NCBI GenBank assembly: GCA_023425615.1
Contig: JAFACJ010000234.1
Span: forward strand, 1 to 7,912
Origin: Actinomycetes bacterium
Lineage (GTDB): Bacteria; Actinomycetota; Actinomycetes; Streptosporangiales; Streptosporangiaceae
Reading direction: 5' to 3'
Length of the DNA: 7,912 nt
Numbering within the stretch: the first letter of the stretch is position 1; the number at the start of each line of letters is the position of its first letter. The notes beneath the pieces were generated by a model. That model searched no databases. It saw only the letters and a list, made by a program, of their open reading frames with translations, and was not told the origin of the DNA. This document shows positions 1 through 6,776 of this stretch, one piece after another. The translations under genes and the position numbers were made by a program.

Positions 1-1131
1 GCCCTGCTGATGGCGCTGACGCTCGCCGACCTGGCGCAGGAGTACACCCTCCCCGGTCACACCTCCGCCCCGCACGACGCCGCCGGCTACACCGTCACCC
101 TCGCCGTCATCGGCTCGCTGACCCTGCGGCGGCGGTTCCCCCTGGCGGTGCTGGCGGCGGTGCTGTGCGGAGAGATCTTCCTGGCGACCGCCGACTACCA
201 GATGTCGGGCGACGTGTTCGCCTTCCTCATCGCCGTCTACACCGTCGCCGCGCACCTCCCGTTGGCGCGCAGCGCGCTGGCGGGACTGGTCTCGCTGCTG
301 GTGCTGTTCATCCTGCTGGTGGCGCTGAAGAGCTACGACAGCTTCTTCTCGGTGGTCGCCAACCTGGGGCTGTTCTCCGGGGTGTGGTGGCTGGGCCGCA
401 GCATGCGGCTGCGCCGCTCCTACCTCGCCGAACTGGAGGACAGGGCGGCGCGGCTGGAGAAGGCGCGGTTCGCCGACGCCCGCACCGCCCGGGTCGAGGA
501 GCGCTCCCGCATCGCGCGGGAACTGCACGACGTCGTCGCCCACCATGTGAGCGTGATGACCGTCCAGGCCGGCGCCGCCCGCCGCATCATGGACCGCGAC
601 CCCGCCAGCGCCCGCGAGGCCATCGAGACGATCGAGCAGATCGGCCGCACCGCGCTGTCGGAGATGCGGCGGATCGTCGGGGTGCTGCGCACCGACCGCG
701 ACCTGGCCGGGCAGACCGCCGAACTCGCCCCCCAGCCCGGAACCCAGGACCTCGACGGGCTGATCGGGCAGATCCGCGAGACCGGCCTCGCCGTCCAGCT
801 CAAGGTCGACGGCGAACCGCGCGAACTGTCGACCGGCGTGGACCTGGCGATCTACCGGCTGGTCCAGGAGGCCCTCACCAACAGCCTCAAGCACGCGGGG
901 CCGCACGCCCGCGCCTGGGTCCACCTGCGCTACTCCGAGCGGTCGCTGACCCTGGAGGTCGCCGACGACGGGCGCGGCGCCACCGAGGGCGCCTGCAACG
1001 ATCCCGGCCCTGGACACGGACTGGTCGGCATGCGCGAACGCGTCGCCCTCTATGGTGGCGAGTTGCGGATAGGCCCACGCGCCGGCGGCGGCTTCGAAGT
1101 CCGCGCCCGATTCCCCCTGGAGGTCACGTGA
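1..1131 (+). CDS. Sensor histidine kinase, NarL/DesK-type (HisKA_3), 5' partial
   Basis: This is a membrane sensor kinase that autophosphorylates on histidine and passes the phosphate to the regulator encoded next. The reading frame is open to base 1, and the ATG at 10 has no ribosome binding site that can be seen, so the true start probably lies left of the window. Numbering from that ATG, hydrophobic segments lie at about 27-38, 46-60, 67-83, 90-106 and 114-131. A charged, probably coiled-coil linker follows at 133-165. The HisKA_3 dimerisation helix carries ELHDVVAHH with the phospho-acceptor at H173. The HATPase domain shows the N-box (E287, N291), the G1 box DDGRG (319-323) and the G2 box GHGLVGM (335-341). 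There is no obvious large extracellular sensor domain, so it may sense within or at the membrane. Its stop overlaps the regulator start by four bases, indicating translational coupling. The family call is firm; the signal is unknown. Confidence 0.93.
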   Translation, partial: ALLMALTLADLAQEYTLPGHTSAPHDAAGYTVTLAVIGSLTLRRRFPLAVLAAVLCGEIFLATADYQMSGDVFAFLIAVYTVAAHLPLARSALAGLVSLLVLFILLVALKSYDSFFSVVANLGLFSGVWWLGRSMRLRRSYLAELEDRAARLEKARFADARTARVEERSRIARELHDVVAHHVSVMTVQAGAARRIMDRDPASAREAIETIEQIGRTALSEMRRIVGVLRTDRDLAGQTAELAPQPGTQDLDGLIGQIRETGLAVQLKVDGEPRELSTGVDLAIYRLVQEALTNSLKHAGPHARAWVHLRYSERSLTLEVADDGRGATEGACNDPGPGHGLVGMRERVALYGGELRIGPRAGGGFEVRARFPLEVT

Positions 1132-1823
1132 GCACGGCGGCGGTACGGATCCTGCTGGTCGACGACCAGCCGCTGCTGAGAACCGGTTTCCGGCTGATCC
1201 TCGAAGGCGAGCCCGATCTGACGATCGTCGGCGAGGCCGGCGACGGCGCGGCGGCGGTCGAGGCCACCCGCAGCCTGCTCCCCGACGTGGTGCTCATGGA
1301 CATCCGGATGCCGGGCGTCGACGGCATCGAGGCGACCCGCCGCATCGTGCGGGACCGGGCCGCCGCCCACGACCCCAAGGTCCTCATCCTCACCACGTTC
1401 GACCTCGACGAGTACGTCATCGAGGCGGTGCGGGCCGGGGCCAGCGGCTTCCTGCTCAAGGACGCCCCGCCCGAGGACCTGGTGAGCGCCATCCGGATCG
1501 TCGCCGACGGCGACGCGATCGTCGCGCCGAGCGTGACCCGCCGGCTGCTCGACCGCTTCGCCACCCGGCTGCCCGCGCTGCGCGAGTCAGGGCCCCCGCC
1601 GGGCCTCGACCATCTGACCGACCGGGAGCGCGAGGTGCTCAGCCAGGTCGCGCGCGGCCTGTCGAACGCCGAGATCGCCAGGGAGCTGGTGGTGTCGGAG
1701 ACCACCATCAAGACGCACGTCGGCAACGTCCTCGCCAAGCTGGGGCTGCGCGACCGCGTCCAGGCCGTCGTCTACGCCTATGAGACGGGGGTGATCCGGC
1801 CCGGAGGCCGGGAGGGGGGATAA
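1128..1823 (+). CDS. Response regulator, NarL/FixJ family (REC-LuxR HTH)
   Basis: This is a DNA-binding response regulator of 231 residues, the usual length for the family, and the partner of the upstream kinase. The GTG start at 1128 lies in a GTGA overlap with the kinase stop. The same frame is open for about 960 bases further upstream, but that part is only a GC-driven shadow of the kinase gene. The receiver domain (about 6-123) has the acidic pair D12/D13, the phosphorylation site D58 in VLMDIRMPG, the switch threonines T89/T90 and the conserved K111 of LLKD. After a linker, a LuxR-type helix-turn-helix covers about 161-221 (LTDREREVL, then NAEIARELVVSETTIKTHV as recognition region). The family normally binds short inverted repeats as a dimer. 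The strong repeats just after its stop, upstream of the ABC genes, are natural candidate targets, but this is inference. Confidence 0.95.
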   Translation: MSTAAVRILLVDDQPLLRTGFRLILEGEPDLTIVGEAGDGAAAVEATRSLLPDVVLMDIRMPGVDGIEATRRIVRDRAAAHDPKVLILTTFDLDEYVIEAVRAGASGFLLKDAPPEDLVSAIRIVADGDAIVAPSVTRRLLDRFATRLPALRESGPPPGLDHLTDREREVLSQVARGLSNAEIARELVVSETTIKTHVGNVLAKLGLRDRVQAVVYAYETGVIRPGGREGG

Positions 1824-1868
1824 CCCCCGGGTATCCCCTACTCCCGGGGGAGGAACCACGCCCTCCTC
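1815..1868. promoter_or_regulatory. Nested GC-rich inverted repeats upstream of the ABC transporter
   Basis: A perfect 8-bp inverted repeat, CCCCCGGG at 1824-1831 and CCCGGGGG at 1843-1850, is separated by 11 bases. The C-run at 1824-1828 can also pair with GGGGG at 1815-1819, across a four-base loop that contains the TAA stop of the regulator gene. These two hairpins exclude each other. A palindrome CTCCC-GG-GGGAG lies at 1841-1852, and GAGGA (1850-1854) can pair with TCCTC (1864-1868). No T-tract follows, so this is not a standard intrinsic terminator. It could be a regulator operator, an attenuator-like switch, or simply structured GC-rich sequence. The repeats are visible; the role is inferred. 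Confidence 0.4.
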
Positions 1869-1981
1869 CTCATGCGGCAGAGGGAGGGGCAAGTCCCTTC
1901 CCGCGGCCGATCCGCGATAAACCCAAGATCCCTACTGTGGTGGTCAGTACTTTCGATCGCCGACCCCCCAGGGAGCTTCCG

Positions 1982-2755
1982 TTGTCGCATACCGTTCCGC
2001 CGCCCGCCTCACCCGAGCTCGCCGCCCGCGTCGAGCGGGTCACCAAGTCCTACGGGACGGGTGACGCCGAGGTGAAGGCGCTCGACGACGTGACCGTGGG
2101 CATCCCCAAGGGCCGTTTCACCGCCGTCATGGGCCCCTCGGGCTCGGGCAAGTCCACCCTGATGCACTGCATGGCGGGCCTGGACTCCGTCACCGCCGGG
2201 CAGGTGTTCGTCGGCGACGTCGAACTGACCCGCCTCGACGACAAGCGGCTGACCCGGCTGCGCCGCGACCGGATCGGCTTCATCTTCCAGGCGTTCAACC
2301 TGGTGCCGACCCTGACCGCGCTGGAGAACATCACCCTGCCGCTGGACATCGCCGGCCGCAAACCCGACAAGGCGTGGCTGGACACCGTCATCGACACCGT
2401 CGGGTTGCGGCCCCGCCTCAAGCACCGGCCGTCGGAGCTGTCGGGCGGCCAGCAGCAGCGCGTCGCCTGCGCCCGCGCCCTCGCCTCCAAGCCCGAGATC
2501 ATCTTCGCGGACGAGCCGACCGGCAACCTCGACTCCCGCTCCGGCGCCGAGGTACTGGGCTTCCTGCGCTCCTCGGTGCGCGAGATGGGCCAGACCATCG
2601 TCATGGTCACCCACGACCCCGCGGCCGCCGCCTACTCCGATGAGGTGGTGTTCCTGCAGGACGGCAGGATCGTCGACACCATGACCGACCCGACCGCCGA
2701 GAAGGTGCTGGAGCGCATGAAGGGCTTCGAGCTGCCGAAGGTCGTGGCCCCGTGA
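1982..2755 (+). CDS. ABC transporter ATP-binding protein (MacB/LolD type)
   Basis: This is the cytoplasmic ATPase subunit that powers the permease encoded next. All ABC motifs are intact (numbered from the TTG at 1982): Walker A GPSGSGKST at 51-59, Q-loop Q103 in FIFQAFNL, signature LSGGQQQR at 153-160, Walker B IIFADE at 173-178 and H-loop H211 in VTHD. The sequence pattern (ALDDV, FNLVPTLTALENI, DEPTGNLDS) is that of the MacB/LolD/FtsE group, which works with FtsX-like permeases rather than classical importers. I chose TTG at 1982 because AGGGAG at 1970-1975 sits six bases before it. The frame extends up to a GTG at 1937, but no binding site precedes that codon and the extra 15 residues are not family-like. 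The protein is 257 residues from TTG. Its TGA overlaps the permease start region, so the two are coupled. Confidence 0.94.
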   Translation: MSHTVPPPASPELAARVERVTKSYGTGDAEVKALDDVTVGIPKGRFTAVMGPSGSGKSTLMHCMAGLDSVTAGQVFVGDVELTRLDDKRLTRLRRDRIGFIFQAFNLVPTLTALENITLPLDIAGRKPDKAWLDTVIDTVGLRPRLKHRPSELSGGQQQRVACARALASKPEIIFADEPTGNLDSRSGAEVLGFLRSSVREMGQTIVMVTHDPAAAAYSDEVVFLQDGRIVDTMTDPTAEKVLERMKGFELPKVVAP

Positions 2756-5271
2756 TGCTGAAGGTCACGCTCCGCAATCTCGCGGCGCACAAGATCCGGC
2801 TCGTCCTCACGGCCCTGTCGGTCATCCTCGGTGTGGCGTTCGTCGCCGGCACCCTCATCTTCACCGGCACCGTCGACAAGTCCTTCGACAAGCTCTTCGA
2901 GGACACCGGCCCGCCGTCGGTGCTGGTCCGCGGCGAGAAGGCCGTGGACGACAACGGCGACGAGACGGCGGCCTCGGGGGTCACCGTCCCCCAGACGCTG
3001 CTGGCCACCCTGGCCAAGGCGCCCGGCGTCGCCAAGGCACACGGCAACGTCCAGGGCTACACCGCCGTCGCCGACAAGGAGGGCAAGCTCATCGGCGGCG
3101 GAGGCCCCCCGCAGCTCGGCCTGAACTGGAGCGACGGCGACGCCGACGACCTGACGGCGGGACGCGCCCCCTCCGGGGAGAACGAGGTAGCCCTCGACCT
3201 GAGCACCGCCGAGAAGGCGGGCGTCAAGGTCGGCGACCAGCTCAAGGTCGCGGTCGCCGGCAGCGTCAAGACCGTCACGGTCAGCGGCCTGACCGACGGC
3301 GACAACCTCGGCGCGACCCTGGTGTTCTGGGACACCCCGACCGCGCAGAAGCTGCTCCTGAAGCCCGGCCAGTTCACCTCCCTCACCCTGGAGGTCGCCT
3401 CGGGCGGCACCGAGAAGAAGCTCGCCGCCCAGGTCTCCGCCTCCCTCCCCGCCGGCCTGGAGGCCATCACCGGCGACCAGGCGATCGAGGAGGCGCGCAG
3501 CGACATCGACTCGCTGCTGAACTTCCTGCGCGGCTTCCTGCTGGCCTTCGCGATCGTGTCGATCGTCGTCGGCTCGTTCAACATCTTCAACACCTTCTCG
3601 ATGCTGGTCGGCCAGCGCACCAGGGAACTGGCGCTGCTGCGCGCCGTCGGCGCCTCCCGCCGCCAGGTCACCCGCGCCGTCCTGGGCGAGGCCGTCGTCG
3701 TCGGAGCCGTCGGCGCCACCCTGGGCCTGGCGCTGGGCGCGGGCCTGGCCGCCCTCCTCAAGGAACTCTTCGGCACCCAGGGCCTGGAGCTGTCGAGCGG
3801 TCTGGTCATCGGCGCCACCCCGGTGATCTGGGCCTACATCGTGGGCATCATCGTCACCTGCGTCGCCGCCTACTTCCCCGCCCGGCGCGCCGCCAAGATC
3901 CCGCCGGTCGCCGCGATGCGCGACGACGTCGCCCTGCCCCAGCGCAGCCTGCGCATCCGGGCCGTCGCCGGCACCGTCGTCGCCGCGGCCGGCGCGGTGT
4001 TCATGGGCCTGGGCCTGGCCGGCACCGGCACCACCCAGGAGACCCTCTCCCTGCTGGGCGCCGGGGTGCTGCTGGTGTGGCTGGCCGCCTCCATCCTCGC
4101 CGCGGTGATCGGCAGCCCCGTGGTGAAGGTCCTGGCCGGCTGGTACCCCCGGGTGTTCGGGGTGGCCGGGCGGATGGCGCGGGAGAACCCGCGCCGCAAC
4201 CCGCGCCGCACCGGCGTCACCGCCGTCGCGCTGATGATCGGCCTGTCGCTGGTGACCACCGTCAACGTGCTCAGCTCCTCCGTCCGCGCCTCCACCGACC
4301 AGCTGATCGACGAGCAGTTCGGCGCCGACTACACCGTCTTCACCACGGGCCCCGGCCTGGGCGCCGACGTGGTGAAGGCGCTGCGCGACGCCCCCGGCGT
4401 GATCAGCGCCGTCGAGGTCGGCGACGGCCGCTTCAAGCTCGCCCTCAAGGACGGCGTCCAGCAGACCGACTACGCCAGCGGCGAGGCGGAGGGGCTGCTG
4501 GAGGCCACCAACACCAAGCTGCTCAGCGGTGAGGCCTCGCTCGGCTCCGACGGCCTGCTCGTCGCCGAGAAGTACGCCAAGGACAAGGGCCTCAAGCCCG
4601 GCGACACGCTCCAGGCGGAGTTCCCCGACGGCAAGTCACAGACCCTGCGCGTCACCGGCGTCTACACCGACAACGACCTCCTCGGCTCGAGGCTGCTGTC
4701 GCCGGAGGTGTGGAAGGCCCACACGGCGCAGCCGCTGCCCTTCCTGGTGGCGCTGCAGACCGACAAGACCGACGCCGCGATGCGCAAGACCCTGGACAGT
4801 GTGATCAAGGCGTACCCCGGTGTGGAACTCCAGGACCAGAACGACCTGAAGGAGGAAGTGCGGGCCCAGCTCGACGGGTTCGTCATCTTCTTCACCCTGA
4901 TGCTGGCCCTGTCGGTGATCATCGCGGTGTTCGGCGTGATCAACACGATCGTCCTCTCGGTCATCGAACGCACCAGGGAGCTGGGCCTGCTGCGCGCCGT
5001 CGGCCTCAGCCGCCGCCAGCTGCGCCGCATGGTCAGGCTGGAGTCGGTCGCCATCTCCCTGTTCGGCGGGCTGCTGGGCATCGGCCTCGGCATCGCGTTC
5101 GGCGCCGCGATCCAGCACAGCGCGGGGGAGAACATCAGCGTCCTGTCCATCCCGATCGGGTTCCTGGTGGGCTGCGCCGCCTTCTCCGTCGTCGTGGGCA
5201 TCCTCGCCTCGCTGTGGCCGGCCTGGCGGGCCGGGCGCATGGACGTCCTGAAGGCCATCGCCACCCAGTGA
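2755..5271 (+). CDS. ABC transporter permease, MacB/FtsX family, ten-helix fused form
   Basis: This is the membrane subunit of the exporter, 838 residues. It has two FtsX modules and two MacB-type periplasmic-core-like domains. Predicted helices are at about 16-36, 259-284, 312-335, 350-373, 402-422, 432-454, 488-508, 708-733, 767-786 and 799-823. Two large outward-facing domains lie at about 40-255 and 510-700. The cytoplasmic coupling motif TREL-x-LLRAVG-x-SRRQ occurs twice (from 289 and from 740), marking an internal duplication. In actinobacteria such proteins, with a separate ATPase, form exporters or mechanotransmitters for lipids, peptides or antimicrobials. The substrate here is unknown. 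ATG at 2755 overlaps the ATPase stop by one base (TGATG). The GTG at 2752 (GTGA overlap) is an alternative that adds one residue. GAAGG at 2737-2741 is a possible, somewhat distant, ribosome binding site. Confidence 0.93.
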   Translation: MLKVTLRNLAAHKIRLVLTALSVILGVAFVAGTLIFTGTVDKSFDKLFEDTGPPSVLVRGEKAVDDNGDETAASGVTVPQTLLATLAKAPGVAKAHGNVQGYTAVADKEGKLIGGGGPPQLGLNWSDGDADDLTAGRAPSGENEVALDLSTAEKAGVKVGDQLKVAVAGSVKTVTVSGLTDGDNLGATLVFWDTPTAQKLLLKPGQFTSLTLEVASGGTEKKLAAQVSASLPAGLEAITGDQAIEEARSDIDSLLNFLRGFLLAFAIVSIVVGSFNIFNTFSMLVGQRTRELALLRAVGASRRQVTRAVLGEAVVVGAVGATLGLALGAGLAALLKELFGTQGLELSSGLVIGATPVIWAYIVGIIVTCVAAYFPARRAAKIPPVAAMRDDVALPQRSLRIRAVAGTVVAAAGAVFMGLGLAGTGTTQETLSLLGAGVLLVWLAASILAAVIGSPVVKVLAGWYPRVFGVAGRMARENPRRNPRRTGVTAVALMIGLSLVTTVNVLSSSVRASTDQLIDEQFGADYTVFTTGPGLGADVVKALRDAPGVISAVEVGDGRFKLALKDGVQQTDYASGEAEGLLEATNTKLLSGEASLGSDGLLVAEKYAKDKGLKPGDTLQAEFPDGKSQTLRVTGVYTDNDLLGSRLLSPEVWKAHTAQPLPFLVALQTDKTDAAMRKTLDSVIKAYPGVELQDQNDLKEEVRAQLDGFVIFFTLMLALSVIIAVFGVINTIVLSVIERTRELGLLRAVGLSRRQLRRMVRLESVAISLFGGLLGIGLGIAFGAAIQHSAGENISVLSIPIGFLVGCAAFSVVVGILASLWPAWRAGRMDVLKAIATQ

Positions 5272-5283
5272 CCACGGGTCGGC

Positions 5284-5327
5284 AGGACTCGGCCCCCGGC
5301 ACCGCCGCCGGGGGCCGAGTCCTTTTT
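5284..5327 (+). terminator. Strong intrinsic terminator after the ABC permease
   Basis: Two 16-base arms, 5285-5300 and 5307-5322, are perfectly complementary around the six-base loop ACCGCC. They are followed directly by TTTTT at 5323-5327. A5284 can pair with the first T. The hairpin starts 13 bases after the permease stop and should end transcription of the transporter unit and separate it from the next gene. Confidence 0.93.
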
Positions 5328-5414
5328 GGTAGGTAATTGACCGTTGTGGCGGATTGGTTTGGCCGCCGAAGCGGCATGCTCCGACCTAAGGACACCAGCC
5401 CGCGGGAGACGACG

Positions 5415-5981
5415 ATGCTCGAGGAAATGTCACGCAACTGGTGGATGCTCGCGCTCCGCGGCGGCCTCGCCGTCCTGTTCGGAGTCCTGGCCTGGATCTG
5501 GCCCGGCATCACCGTCCTGGCACTGGCCCTGCTCTTCGGCGCCTACGCCCTCGTCGACGGCGTCGTCGCGCTCTTCCACGCCGTCAAAGGCGGCGTACCA
5601 GGGCAGTCACGCGGCTGGCTCGGCGTCGCCGGCGTCTGCGGGATCGTCCTGGGAGTGATCACCCTCTTCTGGCCCGGCCTCACCGCCTTCGCCCTGATCA
5701 TCCTGATCGGCGCCTGGGCCATCGCCACCGGCGTCCTGGAGATCGTCGCCGCGATCTGGCTGCGCCGCCAGATCTCCGGCGAGGGATGGCACATCCTCAG
5801 CGGAGCGCTCTCCGTCGTCTTCGGCGTCCTGCTGCTCATCTGGCCCGGCGCCGGCGGCCTCGCCCTCGTCTGGCTCGTCGGGCTGCTGGCCATCGCCTTC
5901 GGCGTCTCCCTCATCATCGCGGCGTTCCGGCTGCGCTCCCTGCGGAGCGGCACCGGCGCACCCCGCGCCCACGCCATCTGA
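5415..5981 (+). CDS. HdeD/DUF308-family six-helix membrane protein
   Basis: This is a small integral membrane protein of 188 residues, the usual size for HdeD-like proteins. The enterobacterial HdeD is linked to acid resistance, but the actinobacterial homologues are poorly characterised, so no stress role should be assumed. The protein consists of three helical hairpins, each with a WPG turn at exactly 57-residue spacing (29-31, 86-88 and 143-145). Each has the pattern FG/LG-hydrophobics-WPG-hydrophobics-GAxA-xxxGV. A short basic tail (LRLRSLRSG...) ends the protein. ATG at 5415 was chosen because GGGAG at 5404-5408 lies six bases upstream. The frame extends back to a TTG at 5337 without hydrophobic or conserved sequence. 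The gene stands alone between two terminators, so it is probably transcribed from its own promoter in 5328-5414, which I could not define. Confidence 0.88.
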   Translation: MLEEMSRNWWMLALRGGLAVLFGVLAWIWPGITVLALALLFGAYALVDGVVALFHAVKGGVPGQSRGWLGVAGVCGIVLGVITLFWPGLTAFALIILIGAWAIATGVLEIVAAIWLRRQISGEGWHILSGALSVVFGVLLLIWPGAGGLALVWLVGLLAIAFGVSLIIAAFRLRSLRSGTGAPRAHAI

Positions 5982-5996
5982 AAACAGCCCCCATTC

Positions 5997-6025
5997 GGCC
6001 CTCCGCCCCGCGCGGAGGGCCCTTT
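5997..6025 (+). terminator. Intrinsic terminator after the HdeD-like gene
   Basis: GGCCCTCCGC at 5997-6006 pairs perfectly with GCGGAGGGCC at 6012-6021 over a five-base loop. C and TTT (6023-6025) follow. The T-tract is short, as is common in high-GC actinomycetes. On the minus strand the same hairpin is followed after about ten bases by TTTT (5982-5985), so it may also act weakly against transcripts from the convergent exonuclease gene. Confidence 0.75.
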
Positions 6026-6127
6026 CCATACAGGGCCCTCTTTCTTCCGCATCCGCGCCCCACGCGGAAGGCCCTCTTTCATGGAGAGCCCTCTCCCATC
6101 CGCGGTCCTCAGCCCCGCGCGGAGGAT
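6011..6127. repeat. Degenerate tandem repeat of GC-rich hairpins between convergent genes
   Basis: Two units align along their whole length, 6011-6062 (52 bases) and 6063-6117 (55 bases). Each begins CGCGGA-(A/G)-GGCCCT and ends with a GCCCC run, and a third copy begins at 6118 (CGCGGAGGATCC). The end of the preceding terminator, 5997-6010, resembles the end of a unit. GGCCCTCTTTC occurs exactly at 6034-6044 and at 6070-6080, 36 bases apart. Hairpins include CTTCCGC/GCGGAAG (6044-6050 with 6064-6070) and TCCGCG/CGCGGA (6099-6104 with 6118-6123). The repeat runs into the last codons of the minus-strand exonuclease gene. It may be a duplicated bidirectional terminator. Confidence 0.6.
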
Positions 6128-6720
6128 CCCCGGCTTCGTCCGTCCCACAGCATGAGGTTCTGCAGCAGTTCGGCCTGCTCCACCGCGTCGTCCAGCGCGT
6201 GATGGGTGTGCGGACGCGCCGGGAGCAGGCCGCGCGGCATCCGGCCCTTCACCGCGTCCCGCACCCGCACGCCCGCCCGCGTCGCGTACAGCGTCTTCAG
6301 GTCCAGCGCCCGGGAATGCCCGAACGGCGACCCGCCCTCGGCGAAGGTCATGAAATACCAGTACATCCACATCCAGTCGAAGCCCAGCGGATAAGCGGCG
6401 AACACCGGGAACGCCCGCGCCTCGGCGGCCAGCCTCCGCACCCACCGCGCCGCCTCCGACATCGCCTCCGCCGGCTCCCTGCCCGCCTTCAGCAGCGCCT
6501 CGCGGTCGAGACCGCTGACCGCCAGCGCCTCGGGCACGAACGACCCGCTGATCGGCCTCAGCTCCGCGTAGAAGGTACGCTCCAGCGGATCATGCGGGGT
6601 GAACACCGCGCCGTCGAAGCTCCCCGCCACCGAGAATCCGAAGCTCAGCAGCGAGTACGGACCCGGCACCGGCCCGTCGGCCTCCACGTCACACGAGAAA
6701 TAAAGATCACGCGAACCCAT
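6109..6720 (-). CDS. DEDDh-type 3'-5' exonuclease (DnaQ-like superfamily)
   Basis: This is a probable two-metal 3'-5' exonuclease of 203 residues, on DNA or RNA. The catalytic set can be read directly (from the ATG at 6720): D11 and E13 in SCDVEADG, D115 in YPLGFDW, and H173 with D178 in HTHHALDDA (the H-x4-D of the DEDDh subgroup). The middle region (ELRPIS, ALAVSGLDRE, SPFGHSRALDLKTLY) fits a compact RNase T/DnaQ fold with no added domain. The start is uncertain. ATG at 6720 is followed by unusually A+T-rich codons, as is common after true starts. However, GGTGAAGGGGG (6767-6757) lies just before an in-frame GTG at 6756, and GTG at 6747 is also possible; these add 12 or 9 residues. It follows the RecB-like gene on the same strand with a short gap, so the two are probably cotranscribed. 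Its substrate is unknown. Confidence 0.85.
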   Translation of the reverse strand: MGSRDLYFSCDVEADGPVPGPYSLLSFGFSVAGSFDGAVFTPHDPLERTFYAELRPISGSFVPEALAVSGLDREALLKAGREPAEAMSEAARWVRRLAAEARAFPVFAAYPLGFDWMWMYWYFMTFAEGGSPFGHSRALDLKTLYATRAGVRVRDAVKGRMPRGLLPARPHTHHALDDAVEQAELLQNLMLWDGRSRGSSARG

Positions 6721-6776
6721 GCGGGCACCGTAGACGGCCACCGCCACGGACCGCACCCCCCTTCACCGGACCCGCC

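Noticed and set aside
165..1127. Long open frame upstream of and in frame with the response regulator, overlapping the kinase gene
   Set aside because: It is Arg/Pro/Gly/Ala-rich without any domain, lies over intact kinase motifs in another frame, and is explained by high-GC codon bias.
1893..1951. Possible promoter for the ABC genes (-10-like GATAAA at 1916 or TACTGT at 1933; AGTACT and CGATCG palindromes at 1946 and 1954)
   Set aside because: No matching -35 at normal spacing; the six-base palindromes are too short to call an operator.
2009..2614. Minus-strand open frame opposite the ABC ATPase (similar ones at 3057-3818 and 4636-5118)
   Set aside because: These are shadows of strong genes; they have no motifs and no start signals.
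4189..4217. Direct repeat encoding NPRRNPRR in the permease
   Set aside because: It lies in the cytoplasmic segment before the seventh helix, where basic NPRR-like sequence is usual in this family.
5362..5375. Small hairpin GCCGC-CGAA-GCGGC in the leader of the HdeD-like gene
   Set aside because: A five-base stem is expected by chance at this base composition, and there is no sign of a riboswitch.
5337..5380. Possible promoter for the HdeD-like gene: TTGACC at 5337 as -35, or a SigB-like GTTT-N12-GGCATG at 5357-5378
   Set aside because: No acceptable -10 lies 16-18 bases after TTGACC, and the SigB-like match has short spacing and a poor second half.
5543..6445. Minus-strand open frame of 300 codons across the HdeD-like gene and the exonuclease gene
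   Set aside because: It crosses a terminator and a hairpin array, has low-complexity composition, and conflicts with two well-supported genes.
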